From contig MSTD01000028.1 in NCBI GenBank assembly GCA_001942045.1, forward strand, positions 14,105 to 78,104: 64,000 nt of DNA, written 5' to 3'. The DNA comes from Mycolicibacterium porcinum. Lineage in GTDB: Bacteria; Actinomycetota; Actinomycetes; Mycobacteriales; Mycobacteriaceae. How positions within the stretch are numbered: the stretch's first letter is position 1; every line of letters starts with the position of its first letter. Shown here piece after piece: positions 36,199-44,894 of the stretch. A model generated the notes under the pieces. It saw only the letters and a program-made list of their open reading frames with translations, made no database searches and had not been told where the DNA came from. The translations under genes were made by a program, and so were the position numbers.

Positions 36199-38136
36199 TC
36201 AGCTACGCGGTGACGACAGGTCGTACACCGGGGTGTTGCCGACCACGGTCTTGGTGAAGTTCCCCTTCACCCAGTCGGTGATCTCTGCGGCACTGCCGTG
36301 CTCTTGGCGCGGCGGCCCACCTCGACCGTCCTCTGGTCGATCGAGGAAGTACCGGACCTGACCGTCGGCGACGTACTGCTGGAATTGGGCGAGCGTAGGC
36401 GAATCGTCGCTGCCGGTGAACCCGCCGATGGCCATCAGCGACTCTCCCGTCTTCAGCTCGAGATCGCTGACCATCATGGACCCCACACTGGCTGCGGCCC
36501 AACGACCGTCGGCTCCGGCGATGAGCTCGGCCAGCGCCGGATCATCGGCGCGCCCGAAGCCAGGGGGCGGGCCGCCGGGACCGCCAGGCCCGCCTGGACC
36601 ACCGAATCCCAAATCCCGCTTGGGGCCTGACATGGCGATCGGTCCACCGCTGTGTCCGGCTGCCACTGTCTCGATCGTGTAGGCGGCGGTCGCCGACAGC
36701 CCGAAGATCATGGCGGCCAACGCGACTGCCGCGGGCAGCTTGCCGGGACGGTGGGCGACCATGGCCAGGGCCACCGCGGTCAGCACCGAGCCGATCAGAA
36801 CGATCCAGCGCAGCGCCGGTAACCAGTCAGGGGTCCGGTCGAGCAGGACGAACGCCCACACCCCGGTGCCGGCCAGCATCACCGCCAGCACCAGCCGCGC
36901 CCCGAGTCGTTCCCGGACCCGCCACAATTCGGCGACCGATATCCCCACGACCGCGGCCACGGCGGGGGCCAGCGCCACGGTGTAGTAGGGGTGGATGATC
37001 CCGTCCATGAAGCTGAACACCACGGCGGTGACCAGCATCCAGCCGCCCCACATCAGCAGGCCGGCCCGCAGCCCGGCGGTCCGCGCCGTGCGCCGAGTCA
37101 GCCACAGCGCGGCCACCAGGCCGACCAGCGCGGCAGGCAACAACCACGAGGCCTCGGTGCCCATGGACATTCCGAACATCCGGCCGATGCCGGGATCACC
37201 GCCGAACATCAGGTTGGCGCCGCCACCCGGCCCGTGACCCGGGCCGCCCGGTCCGGGACCACCTGGGCCGGGGCCCTCCTGCCCCATAATGCGTTGCAGC
37301 CCGTTGTAGCCGAAGGCCAGTTGCAGCAGGCTGTTGTCGGTCGAGCCGGCGATGTACGGCCGGGAATCGGCCGGCCACAATGCCACCAGCGCGATGTACC
37401 AACCCGAGGAGACGATCATCGCCGCCGCACCGATCAGCAAGGTGCCCAATCGTTTCCATATGCCGACGGCGGGTGCGGCGACCAGGAACATCAACGCCAG
37501 GCCTGGCACGACCAGGAACGCCTGCAGCATCTTGGTCAGGAAGGCGACGCCCAGCGCGCATCCGGCCAGTGCCACCCAGCCGGCGCTGGCCTTCGCAGAC
37601 ACCGGCCCGACCGCGCGCACCATGAAGTACGCCGCGAGCACCAGGAGCAGGACCAGGAGCGCATCGGGATTGTTGTAGCGGAACATCGAGGCGGCGACCG
37701 GCGTCAACGCCAGTGCCACTCCGGCGATCAGCCCCGCGCCCGGGCCACTGGTCCGTTTGACCGTGGCGTAGAGCAGTGCCACTGCACCGACGCCCATCAG
37801 TGCCTGCGGAAGCAGCATGGTGAACTCGTTGAAGCCGAACAGCCTGCCCGACAAGCCCATTGCCCACATCGCGGCGGGCGGCTTGTCGACTGTGATGGCG
37901 TTGCCCGCATCCAAGGATCCGAACAACCAGGCCTTCCAGGACTGGGTACCGGCCTGCGCCGCCGCGGCGTAGTAGCTGTTGGCCCACCCTGAGGAACCCA
38001 GCGCCCAGAAGTACAGCACCGCGGTACCGGCCAGCATGGCCCAGTAGGAAGGCCGGACCCAGCGCGGGGTCGCAGGCTTCACTTCGTCGGCGGTCTCGTC
38101 CGCGGAAGCGGGTGCGGTGTCAACGATGGTCGTCAT
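36199..38136 (-). CDS. GT-C glycosyltransferase, ArnT/YkcB type (copy 1)
   Basis: 645 residues, polytopic membrane enzyme using a polyprenyl-phosphate sugar. The first loop ALGSSGWANSYYAAAAQAG and GNAITVDKPPAAMW hold the acidic residues expected of PMT/ArnT catalytic loops; about 11-13 helices follow. Extracellular glycine/proline-rich stretches interrupt it (GPGPGGPGPGGPGHGPGG near residue 285; GGPGGPGGPGGPPPGFG near 515). The C-terminal 110 residues (AIGGFTGSDDSPTLAQFQQYV onward) match the YkcA/B-type soluble domain. The ATG overlaps the stop of the GT2 gene (ATGA). Paralogue of 39475-41343. The acceptor is unknown. Confidence 0.87.
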   Translation of the reverse strand: MTTIVDTAPASADETADEVKPATPRWVRPSYWAMLAGTAVLYFWALGSSGWANSYYAAAAQAGTQSWKAWLFGSLDAGNAITVDKPPAAMWAMGLSGRLFGFNEFTMLLPQALMGVGAVALLYATVKRTSGPGAGLIAGVALALTPVAASMFRYNNPDALLVLLLVLAAYFMVRAVGPVSAKASAGWVALAGCALGVAFLTKMLQAFLVVPGLALMFLVAAPAVGIWKRLGTLLIGAAAMIVSSGWYIALVALWPADSRPYIAGSTDNSLLQLAFGYNGLQRIMGQEGPGPGGPGPGGPGHGPGGGANLMFGGDPGIGRMFGMSMGTEASWLLPAALVGLVAALWLTRRTARTAGLRAGLLMWGGWMLVTAVVFSFMDGIIHPYYTVALAPAVAAVVGISVAELWRVRERLGARLVLAVMLAGTGVWAFVLLDRTPDWLPALRWIVLIGSVLTAVALAMVAHRPGKLPAAVALAAMIFGLSATAAYTIETVAAGHSGGPIAMSGPKRDLGFGGPGGPGGPGGPPPGFGRADDPALAELIAGADGRWAAASVGSMMVSDLELKTGESLMAIGGFTGSDDSPTLAQFQQYVADGQVRYFLDRPEDGRGGPPRQEHGSAAEITDWVKGNFTKTVVGNTPVYDLSSPRS

Positions 38137-39419
38137 AGTCCTGTCTCTCGGTTCGCCCCGCCGGCACGCCGCGTCCGCGAGGGATGGAACACCCATCCTC
38201 GCAACAGCACGAAGCGCACCACGGTGGCCAGCAGATTGGCTGCCACCAATACTGCGAGTTCTACGCCACGGTGCGGCACGGGTGCCACGAAGTGCAGCAG
38301 CCCCAACGATCCACTCGTGATGGTCAACGCGATCGCGAAGACCGTCAGGCCTTCGAGATGATGCCGGGTGATATTGCCCGCCCCGGCGATGCCGAACGTG
38401 AACCGCCGGTTGGCGGCGGTGTTTCCGATGGCAGTCACCAACAGTGCCACCAGGTTGGCGGCCTGCGCACCGACTCCGGCGCGCAGCGCGGTGAACAGCA
38501 GCAGATAGGCCAGTGTGGACACCACGCCGACGGCGCCGAAGCGCACCGCCTGGCGCAGCAGGGATTGCGGGGCAGCCGATTTCCGTGACGATCCGAGCTG
38601 CGCGGCGATGGTGTTCACCGGAATCGAGCCGTTGGCGAATCCACGGAGCAGCCGGCCGATGCCTTTGAGGTCGGCGGTGGCGGTGGCGATGATGTCGACC
38701 CGGCTGTCCGGATCGTCCACCCAGTCGACCGGCACCTCGTGAATGCGGAGGCCACTGCGCTCGGCCAGCACCAGCAGCTCGGTGTCGAAGAACCATCCGG
38801 TGTCGGCGACATGAGGCAGCAGCCGGTGAGCGACGTCGGCGCGGATCGCCTTGAATCCGCACTGGGCATCCGAGAACCGCGCTGCCAGAGTTGATTTCAG
38901 GATCAAGTTGTAGCAGCGCGAGATGAACTCACGCTTCGCACCACGCACCACCCGTGAGCCGCGGCCCAGCCGGGTGCCGATGGCCAGGTCGGAGTGCCCG
39001 GAGATCAGCGGTGCCACCAACGGCGCGAGCGCAGCCAGGTCGGTGGACAGGTCGACGTCCATGTAGACGAGTACCTGGGCGTCCGAGGCCGACCACACCG
39101 CACGCAGCGCACGTCCGCGACCCTTTTCCTCCAGCCGTACCACCCGCACACCGTCGAGCTCATCTGCCAGCTCGGCGGCGATGCGCGGGGTGTCATCGGT
39201 GCTGGCGTTGTCGGCGATGGTGATGCGGACCGGCACGGCGAAGTTCTCATCGAGATAGCGGTGCAACCGTCGCACCGAATGGGCAAGTGCGGCTTGCTCG
39301 TTGTATACCGGCACCACGACGTCGAGCACGGGAACCCCGGCTTCCCGGGCGGCCAGTGCAGCGTTGGGCCGTGACGCGAATCGGAACCGCTGCTCGGGGT
39401 CTTGGACCAAGGTTGTCAT
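38133..39419 (-). CDS. GT2 polyprenyl-phosphate glycosyltransferase fused to GtrA domain
   Basis: 428 residues from MTTLVQDPEQRF. The N-terminal GT-A domain (about 30-270) has VVVPVYNEQAALAH, ADNASTDDTP and the metal motif MDVDLSTD, like dolichol/polyprenyl-phosphate mannose or glucose synthases. The C-terminal 125 residues are a four-helix GtrA domain (RQAVRFGAVGVVSTLAYLLL to VVRFVLLRGWVF), proposed to flip the lipid-linked sugar. It therefore supplies and translocates the donor for the flanking GT-C enzymes. Reminiscent of Bacillus YkcC beside YkcB. The sugar is not readable. Confidence 0.9.
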   Translation of the reverse strand: MTTLVQDPEQRFRFASRPNAALAAREAGVPVLDVVVPVYNEQAALAHSVRRLHRYLDENFAVPVRITIADNASTDDTPRIAAELADELDGVRVVRLEEKGRGRALRAVWSASDAQVLVYMDVDLSTDLAALAPLVAPLISGHSDLAIGTRLGRGSRVVRGAKREFISRCYNLILKSTLAARFSDAQCGFKAIRADVAHRLLPHVADTGWFFDTELLVLAERSGLRIHEVPVDWVDDPDSRVDIIATATADLKGIGRLLRGFANGSIPVNTIAAQLGSSRKSAAPQSLLRQAVRFGAVGVVSTLAYLLLFTALRAGVGAQAANLVALLVTAIGNTAANRRFTFGIAGAGNITRHHLEGLTVFAIALTITSGSLGLLHFVAPVPHRGVELAVLVAANLLATVVRFVLLRGWVFHPSRTRRAGGANRETGL

Positions 39420-39474
39420 GACTTCATCGTTCTCCGGCGGCTTGTGATCTGGGTTGGGCGAAGCTATGCGCCTG

Positions 39475-41343
39475 CTATGTGTTCGTCGCACGTTGAGTCA
39501 GGTCGTAGATGGTGACGTCGTCGACCGTGATCGGGTTGTAGTGGGCCCGCACCCATTCCGCGATCTCGGTGGCGGCCCGGCTGCCGCTGGGGGTGTGTCC
39601 GCCGAAACCGCCCGCCATGATGCGGGAACGGATGAAGTAGTGGATCGCGCCGTCGTCGACGAGCTGCTGGAACTCCTCAAGCGTCGGCGCCGGATCGGTG
39701 CCGTTGAAACCGCCGACAGCCATTACCGGTGCGCGGGTGGCCAATTGGTAGCCGGCGGCGTTCGACGAGCCCACCACCGCGGCCGCCCACTGATACCGGT
39801 CGGCGTCGGCGGCCAGGGTCGCGGTCAGGGCTGGCCCAGGTTCCGGGGCCGCGAACAGTCCGCCGAAACCGCCGCCGCGCGATGGCCCGACGGACGGTAT
39901 CGCCCCGTTGTGCGGGCTGGCGGCGGTGGCGACGGAGTATGCGGCCGGCCCGGCGAGGCAGGCCGCGATGGCCAGCGCCGCGGTCACCCGCGTCAGCGGG
40001 CGGTCCAACCGTCCGACCACGAGCAGGAGCACCGCCGCTCCCACCCCGGTCACCGCCACCGCGGCCCGCAGCCACGGATACGGGTCATCGTGGCGAGCCA
40101 GCAGCACCGCGGCCAGGATCGCGGTCACCAGCACGGCACCCGACATCGCCGTGGCAGCCCGGATATCGGCTCGGTGCTGCCACAGCTGTATGACGCCGAT
40201 CCCGATCACGGCACCGATCGCCGGGGCGAGTGCGACGGTGTAGTACGGATGCACGATGCCGTTCATGAAGCTGAACACCACTGCGGTGACCAACAGCCAA
40301 CCGCCCCACAGGATCAACGCGGCGCGGGCCGGGTCGGTGCGGGGCGCGCGGCGGGTCAGGTAGAGGCCGGCCACCAGGCAGATCAGGCCAGCCGGCAGCA
40401 GCCAGGCGATGTCGGCGCCCATCTGCGAGGCGAACAACCGGCCCGGTCCGACATCGAAGTTGAGGTTGCCCAGACCGCCCGTCTCGTCGCCGGTCAGCCG
40501 CCCTAAACCGTTGTAGCCCAAGGCTAATTCGACGATGCTGTCGTTCTGCGAGCCGCCGATGTAGGGCCGTGCCGACGACGGCCACAGCTCCACCAGCACC
40601 AGATACCAGCCACCGCTGGCGATCATGGCGGCTCCGGCCGTGACCAGATCCAGCACACGCCGCCCCAATGGGCGATCTCCGGCGACCAAGACCGCGGCGG
40701 CGAACGCCGGCAGGACCAGGAACGCCTGCAGCATCTTGGCCAGGAATCCGAAACCGACTGCCGCCCCGGCACCGACGAACCACCAACGGCTGGCATCTTT
40801 CTCGATACCGCACTGCACGCAGTAGGCCGCCGTCACGAGCAGCAGCACCAGCAGTGCGTCGGGATTGTTGAACCGGAAGATCAACGCGGCCACTGGAGTC
40901 AGGGCCAGCACCGCACCGGCCAACAGGCCGGCCCACGGTCCGGCTGCCCGGCGTACCGCGGCGTAGAGCACCGCGACCGCACCGACCCCCATCAGCGCCT
41001 GCGGGACCAGAACGCTCCACGAGTTCAGCCCGAACAGGCGCACCGAGATGTCGATGATCCACAACGCGGCGGGAGTCTTGTCGACGGTGATGGCGTTGCC
41101 CGCGTCGCTCGACCCGAACAGCATGGCCGTCCAGTCCTGAGCCCCCGCCTGCGCCGCGGCCGAGTAGAACGCGTTGGCCCACCCACTGCTCGAGAGGTTC
41201 CACAGGTAGAGCACGGCGGTGCCGGCCAACAGCACTGCCAGCGCAGCATGCTGCGCAACGGACGTGGGACGATCGGGCCGCGGAAGGTCAGGCGTTGCCG
41301 TCTGGACCTCGGCAGCGGGCTCAGCGGCAACGAGGGTCACCAC
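39475..41343 (-). CDS. GT-C glycosyltransferase, ArnT/YkcB type (copy 2)
   Basis: 622 residues from GTG at 41343 (a GTG one codon later is possible). Same plan as copy 1: NLSSSGWANAFYSAAAQAG, GNAITVDKTPAALW, about 11-13 helices, HPYYTVALAPAIGA, and the C-terminal domain VGGFNGTDPAPTLEEFQQLV. It lacks the long glycine/proline loops of copy 1, having only GGGFGG. The shared loops imply duplication, and the difference may change the acceptor. It starts 19 nt after the trcS stop and ends 55 nt before the GT2 gene, so it probably shares the trcRS transcript. Confidence 0.87.
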   Translation of the reverse strand: MVTLVAAEPAAEVQTATPDLPRPDRPTSVAQHAALAVLLAGTAVLYLWNLSSSGWANAFYSAAAQAGAQDWTAMLFGSSDAGNAITVDKTPAALWIIDISVRLFGLNSWSVLVPQALMGVGAVAVLYAAVRRAAGPWAGLLAGAVLALTPVAALIFRFNNPDALLVLLLVTAAYCVQCGIEKDASRWWFVGAGAAVGFGFLAKMLQAFLVLPAFAAAVLVAGDRPLGRRVLDLVTAGAAMIASGGWYLVLVELWPSSARPYIGGSQNDSIVELALGYNGLGRLTGDETGGLGNLNFDVGPGRLFASQMGADIAWLLPAGLICLVAGLYLTRRAPRTDPARAALILWGGWLLVTAVVFSFMNGIVHPYYTVALAPAIGAVIGIGVIQLWQHRADIRAATAMSGAVLVTAILAAVLLARHDDPYPWLRAAVAVTGVGAAVLLLVVGRLDRPLTRVTAALAIAACLAGPAAYSVATAASPHNGAIPSVGPSRGGGFGGLFAAPEPGPALTATLAADADRYQWAAAVVGSSNAAGYQLATRAPVMAVGGFNGTDPAPTLEEFQQLVDDGAIHYFIRSRIMAGGFGGHTPSGSRAATEIAEWVRAHYNPITVDDVTIYDLTQRATNT

Positions 41344-41362
41344 CCCATGTTTGCCGTGGCCG

Positions 41363-42961
41363 CTAGGTGTCCGATTGGTCCGTCCTGTGTGTGCGCTGTG
41401 AGCTCGGCGCGGGAAGCCGAACCACGAATTCGGTGGACCCCGGAAGGCTGCTCACCTCGATGGTGCCGCCGTGCGCCTTGACCACGGCGGCGACGATCGC
41501 CAGACCCAGGCCTGTACTGCCCTCGCGTCGTGAGCGCGATGAATCGCCGCGGGCAAACCGTTCGAACACGTCGGGCAGCAGTTCCGGCGCTATGCCGGGG
41601 CCGTCGTCGGCGACGGCGATCACCACTGCGTCGGCCTCAGATTTCAGCGACACCGTGACCGAGGTCCCGGCCGGCGTGTGGGTACGCGCGTTGGCCAGCA
41701 GATTCGCCAGCACCTGATGCAGCCTGGCCCCGTCGCCTTCGACCACCACCGGGTCCTCGGGCAGATCGAGTGCCCACTGGTGGTCGGGACCGGCGACGTG
41801 GGCGTCGCTGACCGAGTCGACCACGAGCCGCGACAGGTCCACACTCTCGCGTTCCAGCGGCCGGCCGGCGTCGAGACGGGCCAGCAGCAGCATGTCCTCG
41901 ACCAGTTGCGTCATCCGCGTCGTCTCCGACTCCACGCGGTTCATCGCGTGGGCCACATCGGCGGGCAGGTCATCCCGCTTGCGCTGGGCGAGTTCGGTGT
42001 AGCCCCGGATCGCCGCCAGTGGCGTCCTCAACTCATGGCTGGCGTCGGCGACGAACTGGCGGACGCGCGTCTCACTCGCGTGGCGCGCCGAGAGTGCACT
42101 GGCGATGCGGTCGAGCATCCGGTTCAGCGAGGTGCCCAGCTGGCCGACTTCGGTGTGGGCGCTGGCCGGGTCGACGGGGACGATCGGCGTGGGCAGCTGG
42201 ACCTCGCCGCGGTCGAGCTCGAGATCGGCCACGCGGCGTGCCGCGGCCGAAACCCGTGACAGCGGGGCGAGTTGGTGCCGGATGATCAGGATCCCGGCGA
42301 CGGTCGCGGCGAGCAATGCGATCAACGCCAACACACAGAACATGCCGAGCACCCACAGCAGCGTGTCGTCGACGATGGCGGTCGGCAGCCCGGTCACGAT
42401 GGTCTGCGGTCCGCCGTGGCGCGGGTGCAGCCCGATCAAGCGGTAGCGGCCCAGACCGTCGAGGTCGAGGGTCTCGGGTACCCGGGTCGCCGGGATCTGC
42501 GAAAGCTGTTCAGCTGCAGCCGCGCTCACCTCGACCCGCTCACCTTCGGCCGTGATCACCCCGGCGTCGACGGGACGGTTGGGCGACACCACTGCGCCGA
42601 CCATTCGGGCGGCCTGGCCGGGGGCGTTGAGGAACCCTGGACCGGGCCCGTCCTCCGGGTCGAACGGGATGCGATGGTGTCCCCGGGTCCCCGGCGGTGG
42701 TGGGAATCCCGGTGGCGGGGGCGGCAATTCGAAGATCGCCGCCGAGCGCCTTCCGGCCTCGATGAGCTGATCGTCGAGCTGGTTCATCAGAAACCGTTGC
42801 AGCGCAAACTCTGTGGCAACGCCGATGCTGACGCACACCACCGCCAGCAGTACCACCTGGGTGACCACCAGCCGCGCGCGTAGCGACCAGGTGCGCGGTG
42901 ACCACCACCGAGTGGCGCTTGCGGACCCGGCAGCCACCTCAGCGCGCGGGACGGAGGACAT
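41363..42961 (-). CDS. trcS: Sensor histidine kinase, TrcS-like
   Basis: 532 residues from the ATG at 42961 (an ATG at 42970 is also in frame). A transmembrane helix at about 30-55 is followed by an extracytoplasmic domain with a proline-rich stretch (LPPPPPGFPPPP), a second helix near 200-228, a HAMP linker, HisKA FVADASHELRTPLAAIRG (acceptor H309) and HATPase motifs (LANLLANARTHTP; DDGPGIAPE; STGLGLAIV). Its gene overlaps the response-regulator gene by 23-32 nt. The regulator is strikingly TrcR-like, so this is taken as TrcS. The stimulus is unknown. Confidence 0.85.
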   Translation of the reverse strand: MSSVPRAEVAAGSASATRWWSPRTWSLRARLVVTQVVLLAVVCVSIGVATEFALQRFLMNQLDDQLIEAGRRSAAIFELPPPPPGFPPPPGTRGHHRIPFDPEDGPGPGFLNAPGQAARMVGAVVSPNRPVDAGVITAEGERVEVSAAAAEQLSQIPATRVPETLDLDGLGRYRLIGLHPRHGGPQTIVTGLPTAIVDDTLLWVLGMFCVLALIALLAATVAGILIIRHQLAPLSRVSAAARRVADLELDRGEVQLPTPIVPVDPASAHTEVGQLGTSLNRMLDRIASALSARHASETRVRQFVADASHELRTPLAAIRGYTELAQRKRDDLPADVAHAMNRVESETTRMTQLVEDMLLLARLDAGRPLERESVDLSRLVVDSVSDAHVAGPDHQWALDLPEDPVVVEGDGARLHQVLANLLANARTHTPAGTSVTVSLKSEADAVVIAVADDGPGIAPELLPDVFERFARGDSSRSRREGSTGLGLAIVAAVVKAHGGTIEVSSLPGSTEFVVRLPAPSSQRTHRTDQSDT

Positions 42962-43685
42962 AACCCGCACCGCGCAGCGTGTGGATCATCGGTTCGCGTC
43001 CGCTGTCGATCTTCTTGCGCAGATACGAGACATACAGTTCGACGATGTTGGACCGGCCGCCGAAGTCATAGCTCCACACCCGGTCCAGGATCTGAGCCTT
43101 GCTCAACACCCGCTTGGCGTTTCGCATCATGAACCGCAGCAGTTCGAACTCGGTGGCCGTCAGGGTGATCACCTCACCGCCACGGGTCACCTCATGGCTG
43201 TCCTCGTCGAGCACGAGATCTCCGACGACGATCTTGGCGCCGCCGTCCTCACTGGTCACCCCCGTGCGCCGGAGCAGCGCACGCAACCGCAGCACCACTT
43301 CCTCCAGGCTGAACGGCTTGGTGACGTAGTCGTCGCCGCCCGCGGTGAGGCCGGCGATGCGGTCTTCCACCGAATCCTTGGCCGTCAGTAGCAGCAGGGG
43401 CAGGCCGGGGATCTGCTCGCGCAGCTTGCGCAGCACGTCCAGGCCGCTCATGTCGGGAAGCATCACGTCGAGGACGACCACATCGGGCGGATTCTCTCGG
43501 GCCGCGGCGATCGCGCTCGCGCCATCCCCTGCCGTCGTGATGTCCCAGCCCTCGTAGCGCAGCGCCATCGAGACCAGTTCGGCCAGTACGGGCTCGTCGT
43601 CGACTACCAGGACCTGGATCGGATTGCCGTCGGCCCGCCGCATCACGGCGCGCCCGGACTCGGAATCGGTGCCATTGGTCGTCAT
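42939..43685 (-). CDS. trcR: OmpR/PhoB-type response regulator, TrcR-like
   Basis: 248 residues. The receiver has D73 (VVVLDVMLPDMSGLDVL), acidic pocket VDDEP and TAKDSVEDRIAGLTAGGDDYVTKPF. The C-terminal winged helix has LTATEFELLRFMMRNAKRVLSKAQIL and VWSYDFGGRSNIVELYVSYLRKKID. From memory this is almost the M. tuberculosis TrcR sequence and clearly closer than TcrX or MprA. TrcR is known to bind its own promoter. An ATG at 43685 and a GTG at 43691 are both plausible starts. A 12-bp inverted repeat lies 44-87 bp upstream. Confidence 0.88.
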   Translation of the reverse strand: MTTNGTDSESGRAVMRRADGNPIQVLVVDDEPVLAELVSMALRYEGWDITTAGDGASAIAAARENPPDVVVLDVMLPDMSGLDVLRKLREQIPGLPLLLLTAKDSVEDRIAGLTAGGDDYVTKPFSLEEVVLRLRALLRRTGVTSEDGGAKIVVGDLVLDEDSHEVTRGGEVITLTATEFELLRFMMRNAKRVLSKAQILDRVWSYDFGGRSNIVELYVSYLRKKIDSGREPMIHTLRGAGYVLRPAR

Positions 43686-43728
43686 GCTCACGCGCCCAGT
43701 ATTCGCCCGATCGATAGGCCCGGACTTA

Positions 43729-43772
43729 GCGCTGTCTATGTCCCAGCTGTGAATGCCCGCCATAGACAGCGC
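43729..43772. promoter_or_regulatory. 12-bp inverted repeat between trcR and a divergent gene
   Basis: GCGCTGTCTATG (43729-43740) and CATAGACAGCGC (43761-43772) are perfect inverted copies 20 bp apart, centred two helical turns plus between the trcR start (43685) and the divergent secreted-protein start (43822). Position and symmetry suit a TrcR dimer pair controlling both directions; a cruciform or terminator role is less likely because both genes start here. Confidence 0.6.
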
Positions 43773-43821
43773 AGAGCAGGTACACAGCCGACTCACAGAC
43801 AACACCTGCACCGTGGACCGC

Positions 43822-44256
43822 ATGAGCATCCGACACACCGCCGCTGCGGTGGGCATCGCGGTGGCGATTGCCGGGCTCGGCGGCGCGACGATCTACGCCG
43901 CCACCGACTCCCACAGCTCGGGCTTCCCCGGGCCACCACCAGGGACGGGTGGGCCGGGAATGGCCGGGCCGCGAGACCGCCCCGATCCAGCCACGGTCCA
44001 CAGCGAGGCGGTGGTGGCCGCCCAGGATGGCGGCTACACCACGACGCTGACGCAGACCGGAACGATCACCGAACTGACCGCCACCTCGGTCACGGTGCGC
44101 AGCAACGACGGGTTTGTGCAGAGTTACGTGATCCCGCCCTCCGCGGAGACCCCGTTCGGGGTCGACGATCGGGTCCTGGTCCGGGCCACCCGCACCGGCA
44201 CAGCGACCACCGACAAGCCGACCGTCACGAGCATCGGCGAGGCAATTTCCCGCTAA
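43822..44256 (+). CDS. Secreted protein with DUF5666-like domain
   Basis: 144 residues from MSIRHTAAAVGIAV; a GTG at 43813 is possible. One N-terminal hydrophobic segment (signal or anchor), a glycine/proline-rich linker (GFPGPPPGTGGPGMAGP), then a small all-beta domain of about 65 residues: TGTITELTATSVTVRSNDG, FVQSYVIPPSA, DDRVLVRATRTG. This resembles DUF5666-type OB-like domains. Function unknown. It is divergent from trcR and shares the 12-bp inverted repeat, so it is probably controlled by TrcR. Its stop overlaps that of the next gene, which converges on it. Confidence 0.7.
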   Translation: MSIRHTAAAVGIAVAIAGLGGATIYAATDSHSSGFPGPPPGTGGPGMAGPRDRPDPATVHSEAVVAAQDGGYTTTLTQTGTITELTATSVTVRSNDGFVQSYVIPPSAETPFGVDDRVLVRATRTGTATTDKPTVTSIGEAISR

Positions 44257-44495
44257 CCGCCGTTGCCGTATCCGTCGGGCAGTTCCACCTCGACCGTCGG
44301 TTTCGCGAAGGACGTCTCCAGTTCACTGGGAGCCGTTGTCTTGGTTATGGTTTCACCGACATTGACCGCAGGTACCGCTCCACTCGTTGGGGCCTGCGCC
44401 ATCATGGCGCCTACGGCGCCCATCGTTGCCAGTGCGATCGCTCCGACACCGGCCATCACGTAGTTGGTCCGCTTGTTGCGTTCGTCTCCTGCCAT
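44253..44495 (-). CDS. Small exported protein, TETTAP family (copy 1)
   Basis: 80 residues from MAGDERNKRTNYVMAGVGAI. A charged N-terminus, a single hydrophobic helix (about 12-33) and an extracytoplasmic tail with VNVGETITKTTAPSELETSF and the ending VELPDGYGNGG. The segment G-(E/Q)-T-x-T-(E/K)-T-T-(A/P)-P is shared with the next two small genes on this strand, so the three are paralogues. No known function. An ATG two codons upstream is also possible. It lies downstream of the other two copies. Confidence 0.65.
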   Translation of the reverse strand: MAGDERNKRTNYVMAGVGAIALATMGAVGAMMAQAPTSGAVPAVNVGETITKTTAPSELETSFAKPTVEVELPDGYGNGG

Positions 44496-44571
44496 AGCCA
44501 CTTGCCTACCTCGTCCCGAGGGGCGAGGTAAACCGGCCGTGCGGCGGTCCGGTCGCCGGGATCAGCGCCGA

Positions 44572-44832
44572 TCAGTGTGGCGTAGCAAATCCCGAAGGCG
44601 TCGTCGCCGAGACGGTCGGCGACGCCTCGGAAGTCTCCGGAGCAGTCGGCGCAGTCGTCTCGGTCACGGTCTGTCCAGTGGTGATGGCCGGAGGTTCGAC
44701 CCGTTGCTGGGCGCCGACGTGGCCACCACCCATGCCGATTCCGAGCACCGCTGTGGCTAACCCGCCTACGGCGCCGACGCCGGCGGAGATCAATTTCAGA
44801 TTTCGCTGATTGTTTTCCTTAGCGCTACCCAT
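44572..44832 (-). CDS. Small exported protein, TETTAP family (copy 2)
   Basis: 86 residues from MGSAKENNQRNLKLISAGVG; GGGAGGTGAGCGC precedes the ATG. One hydrophobic segment rich in glycine (SAGVGAVGGLATAVLGIGMGG), then a Thr/Pro-rich tail with ITTGQTVTETTAPTAPETS and the ending SGFATPH. Same plan as its neighbours. Probably membrane-anchored or secreted. Composition is low-complexity, so the gene call rests on the start signal, the repeated architecture and the codon pattern. Confidence 0.65.
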   Translation of the reverse strand: MGSAKENNQRNLKLISAGVGAVGGLATAVLGIGMGGGHVGAQQRVEPPAITTGQTVTETTAPTAPETSEASPTVSATTPSGFATPH

Positions 44833-44894
44833 GCGCTCACCTCCCGTCGCCTCGTATATCCCCGGCGGCAGGAGGTGAAACCACTCCCCGGCGA

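Noticed and set aside
36540..36610. Gly-Pro-rich coding repeats considered as PE/PPE or collagen-like gene
   Set aside because: They are loops within a polytopic GT-C enzyme with intact flanking domains, not a separate gene.
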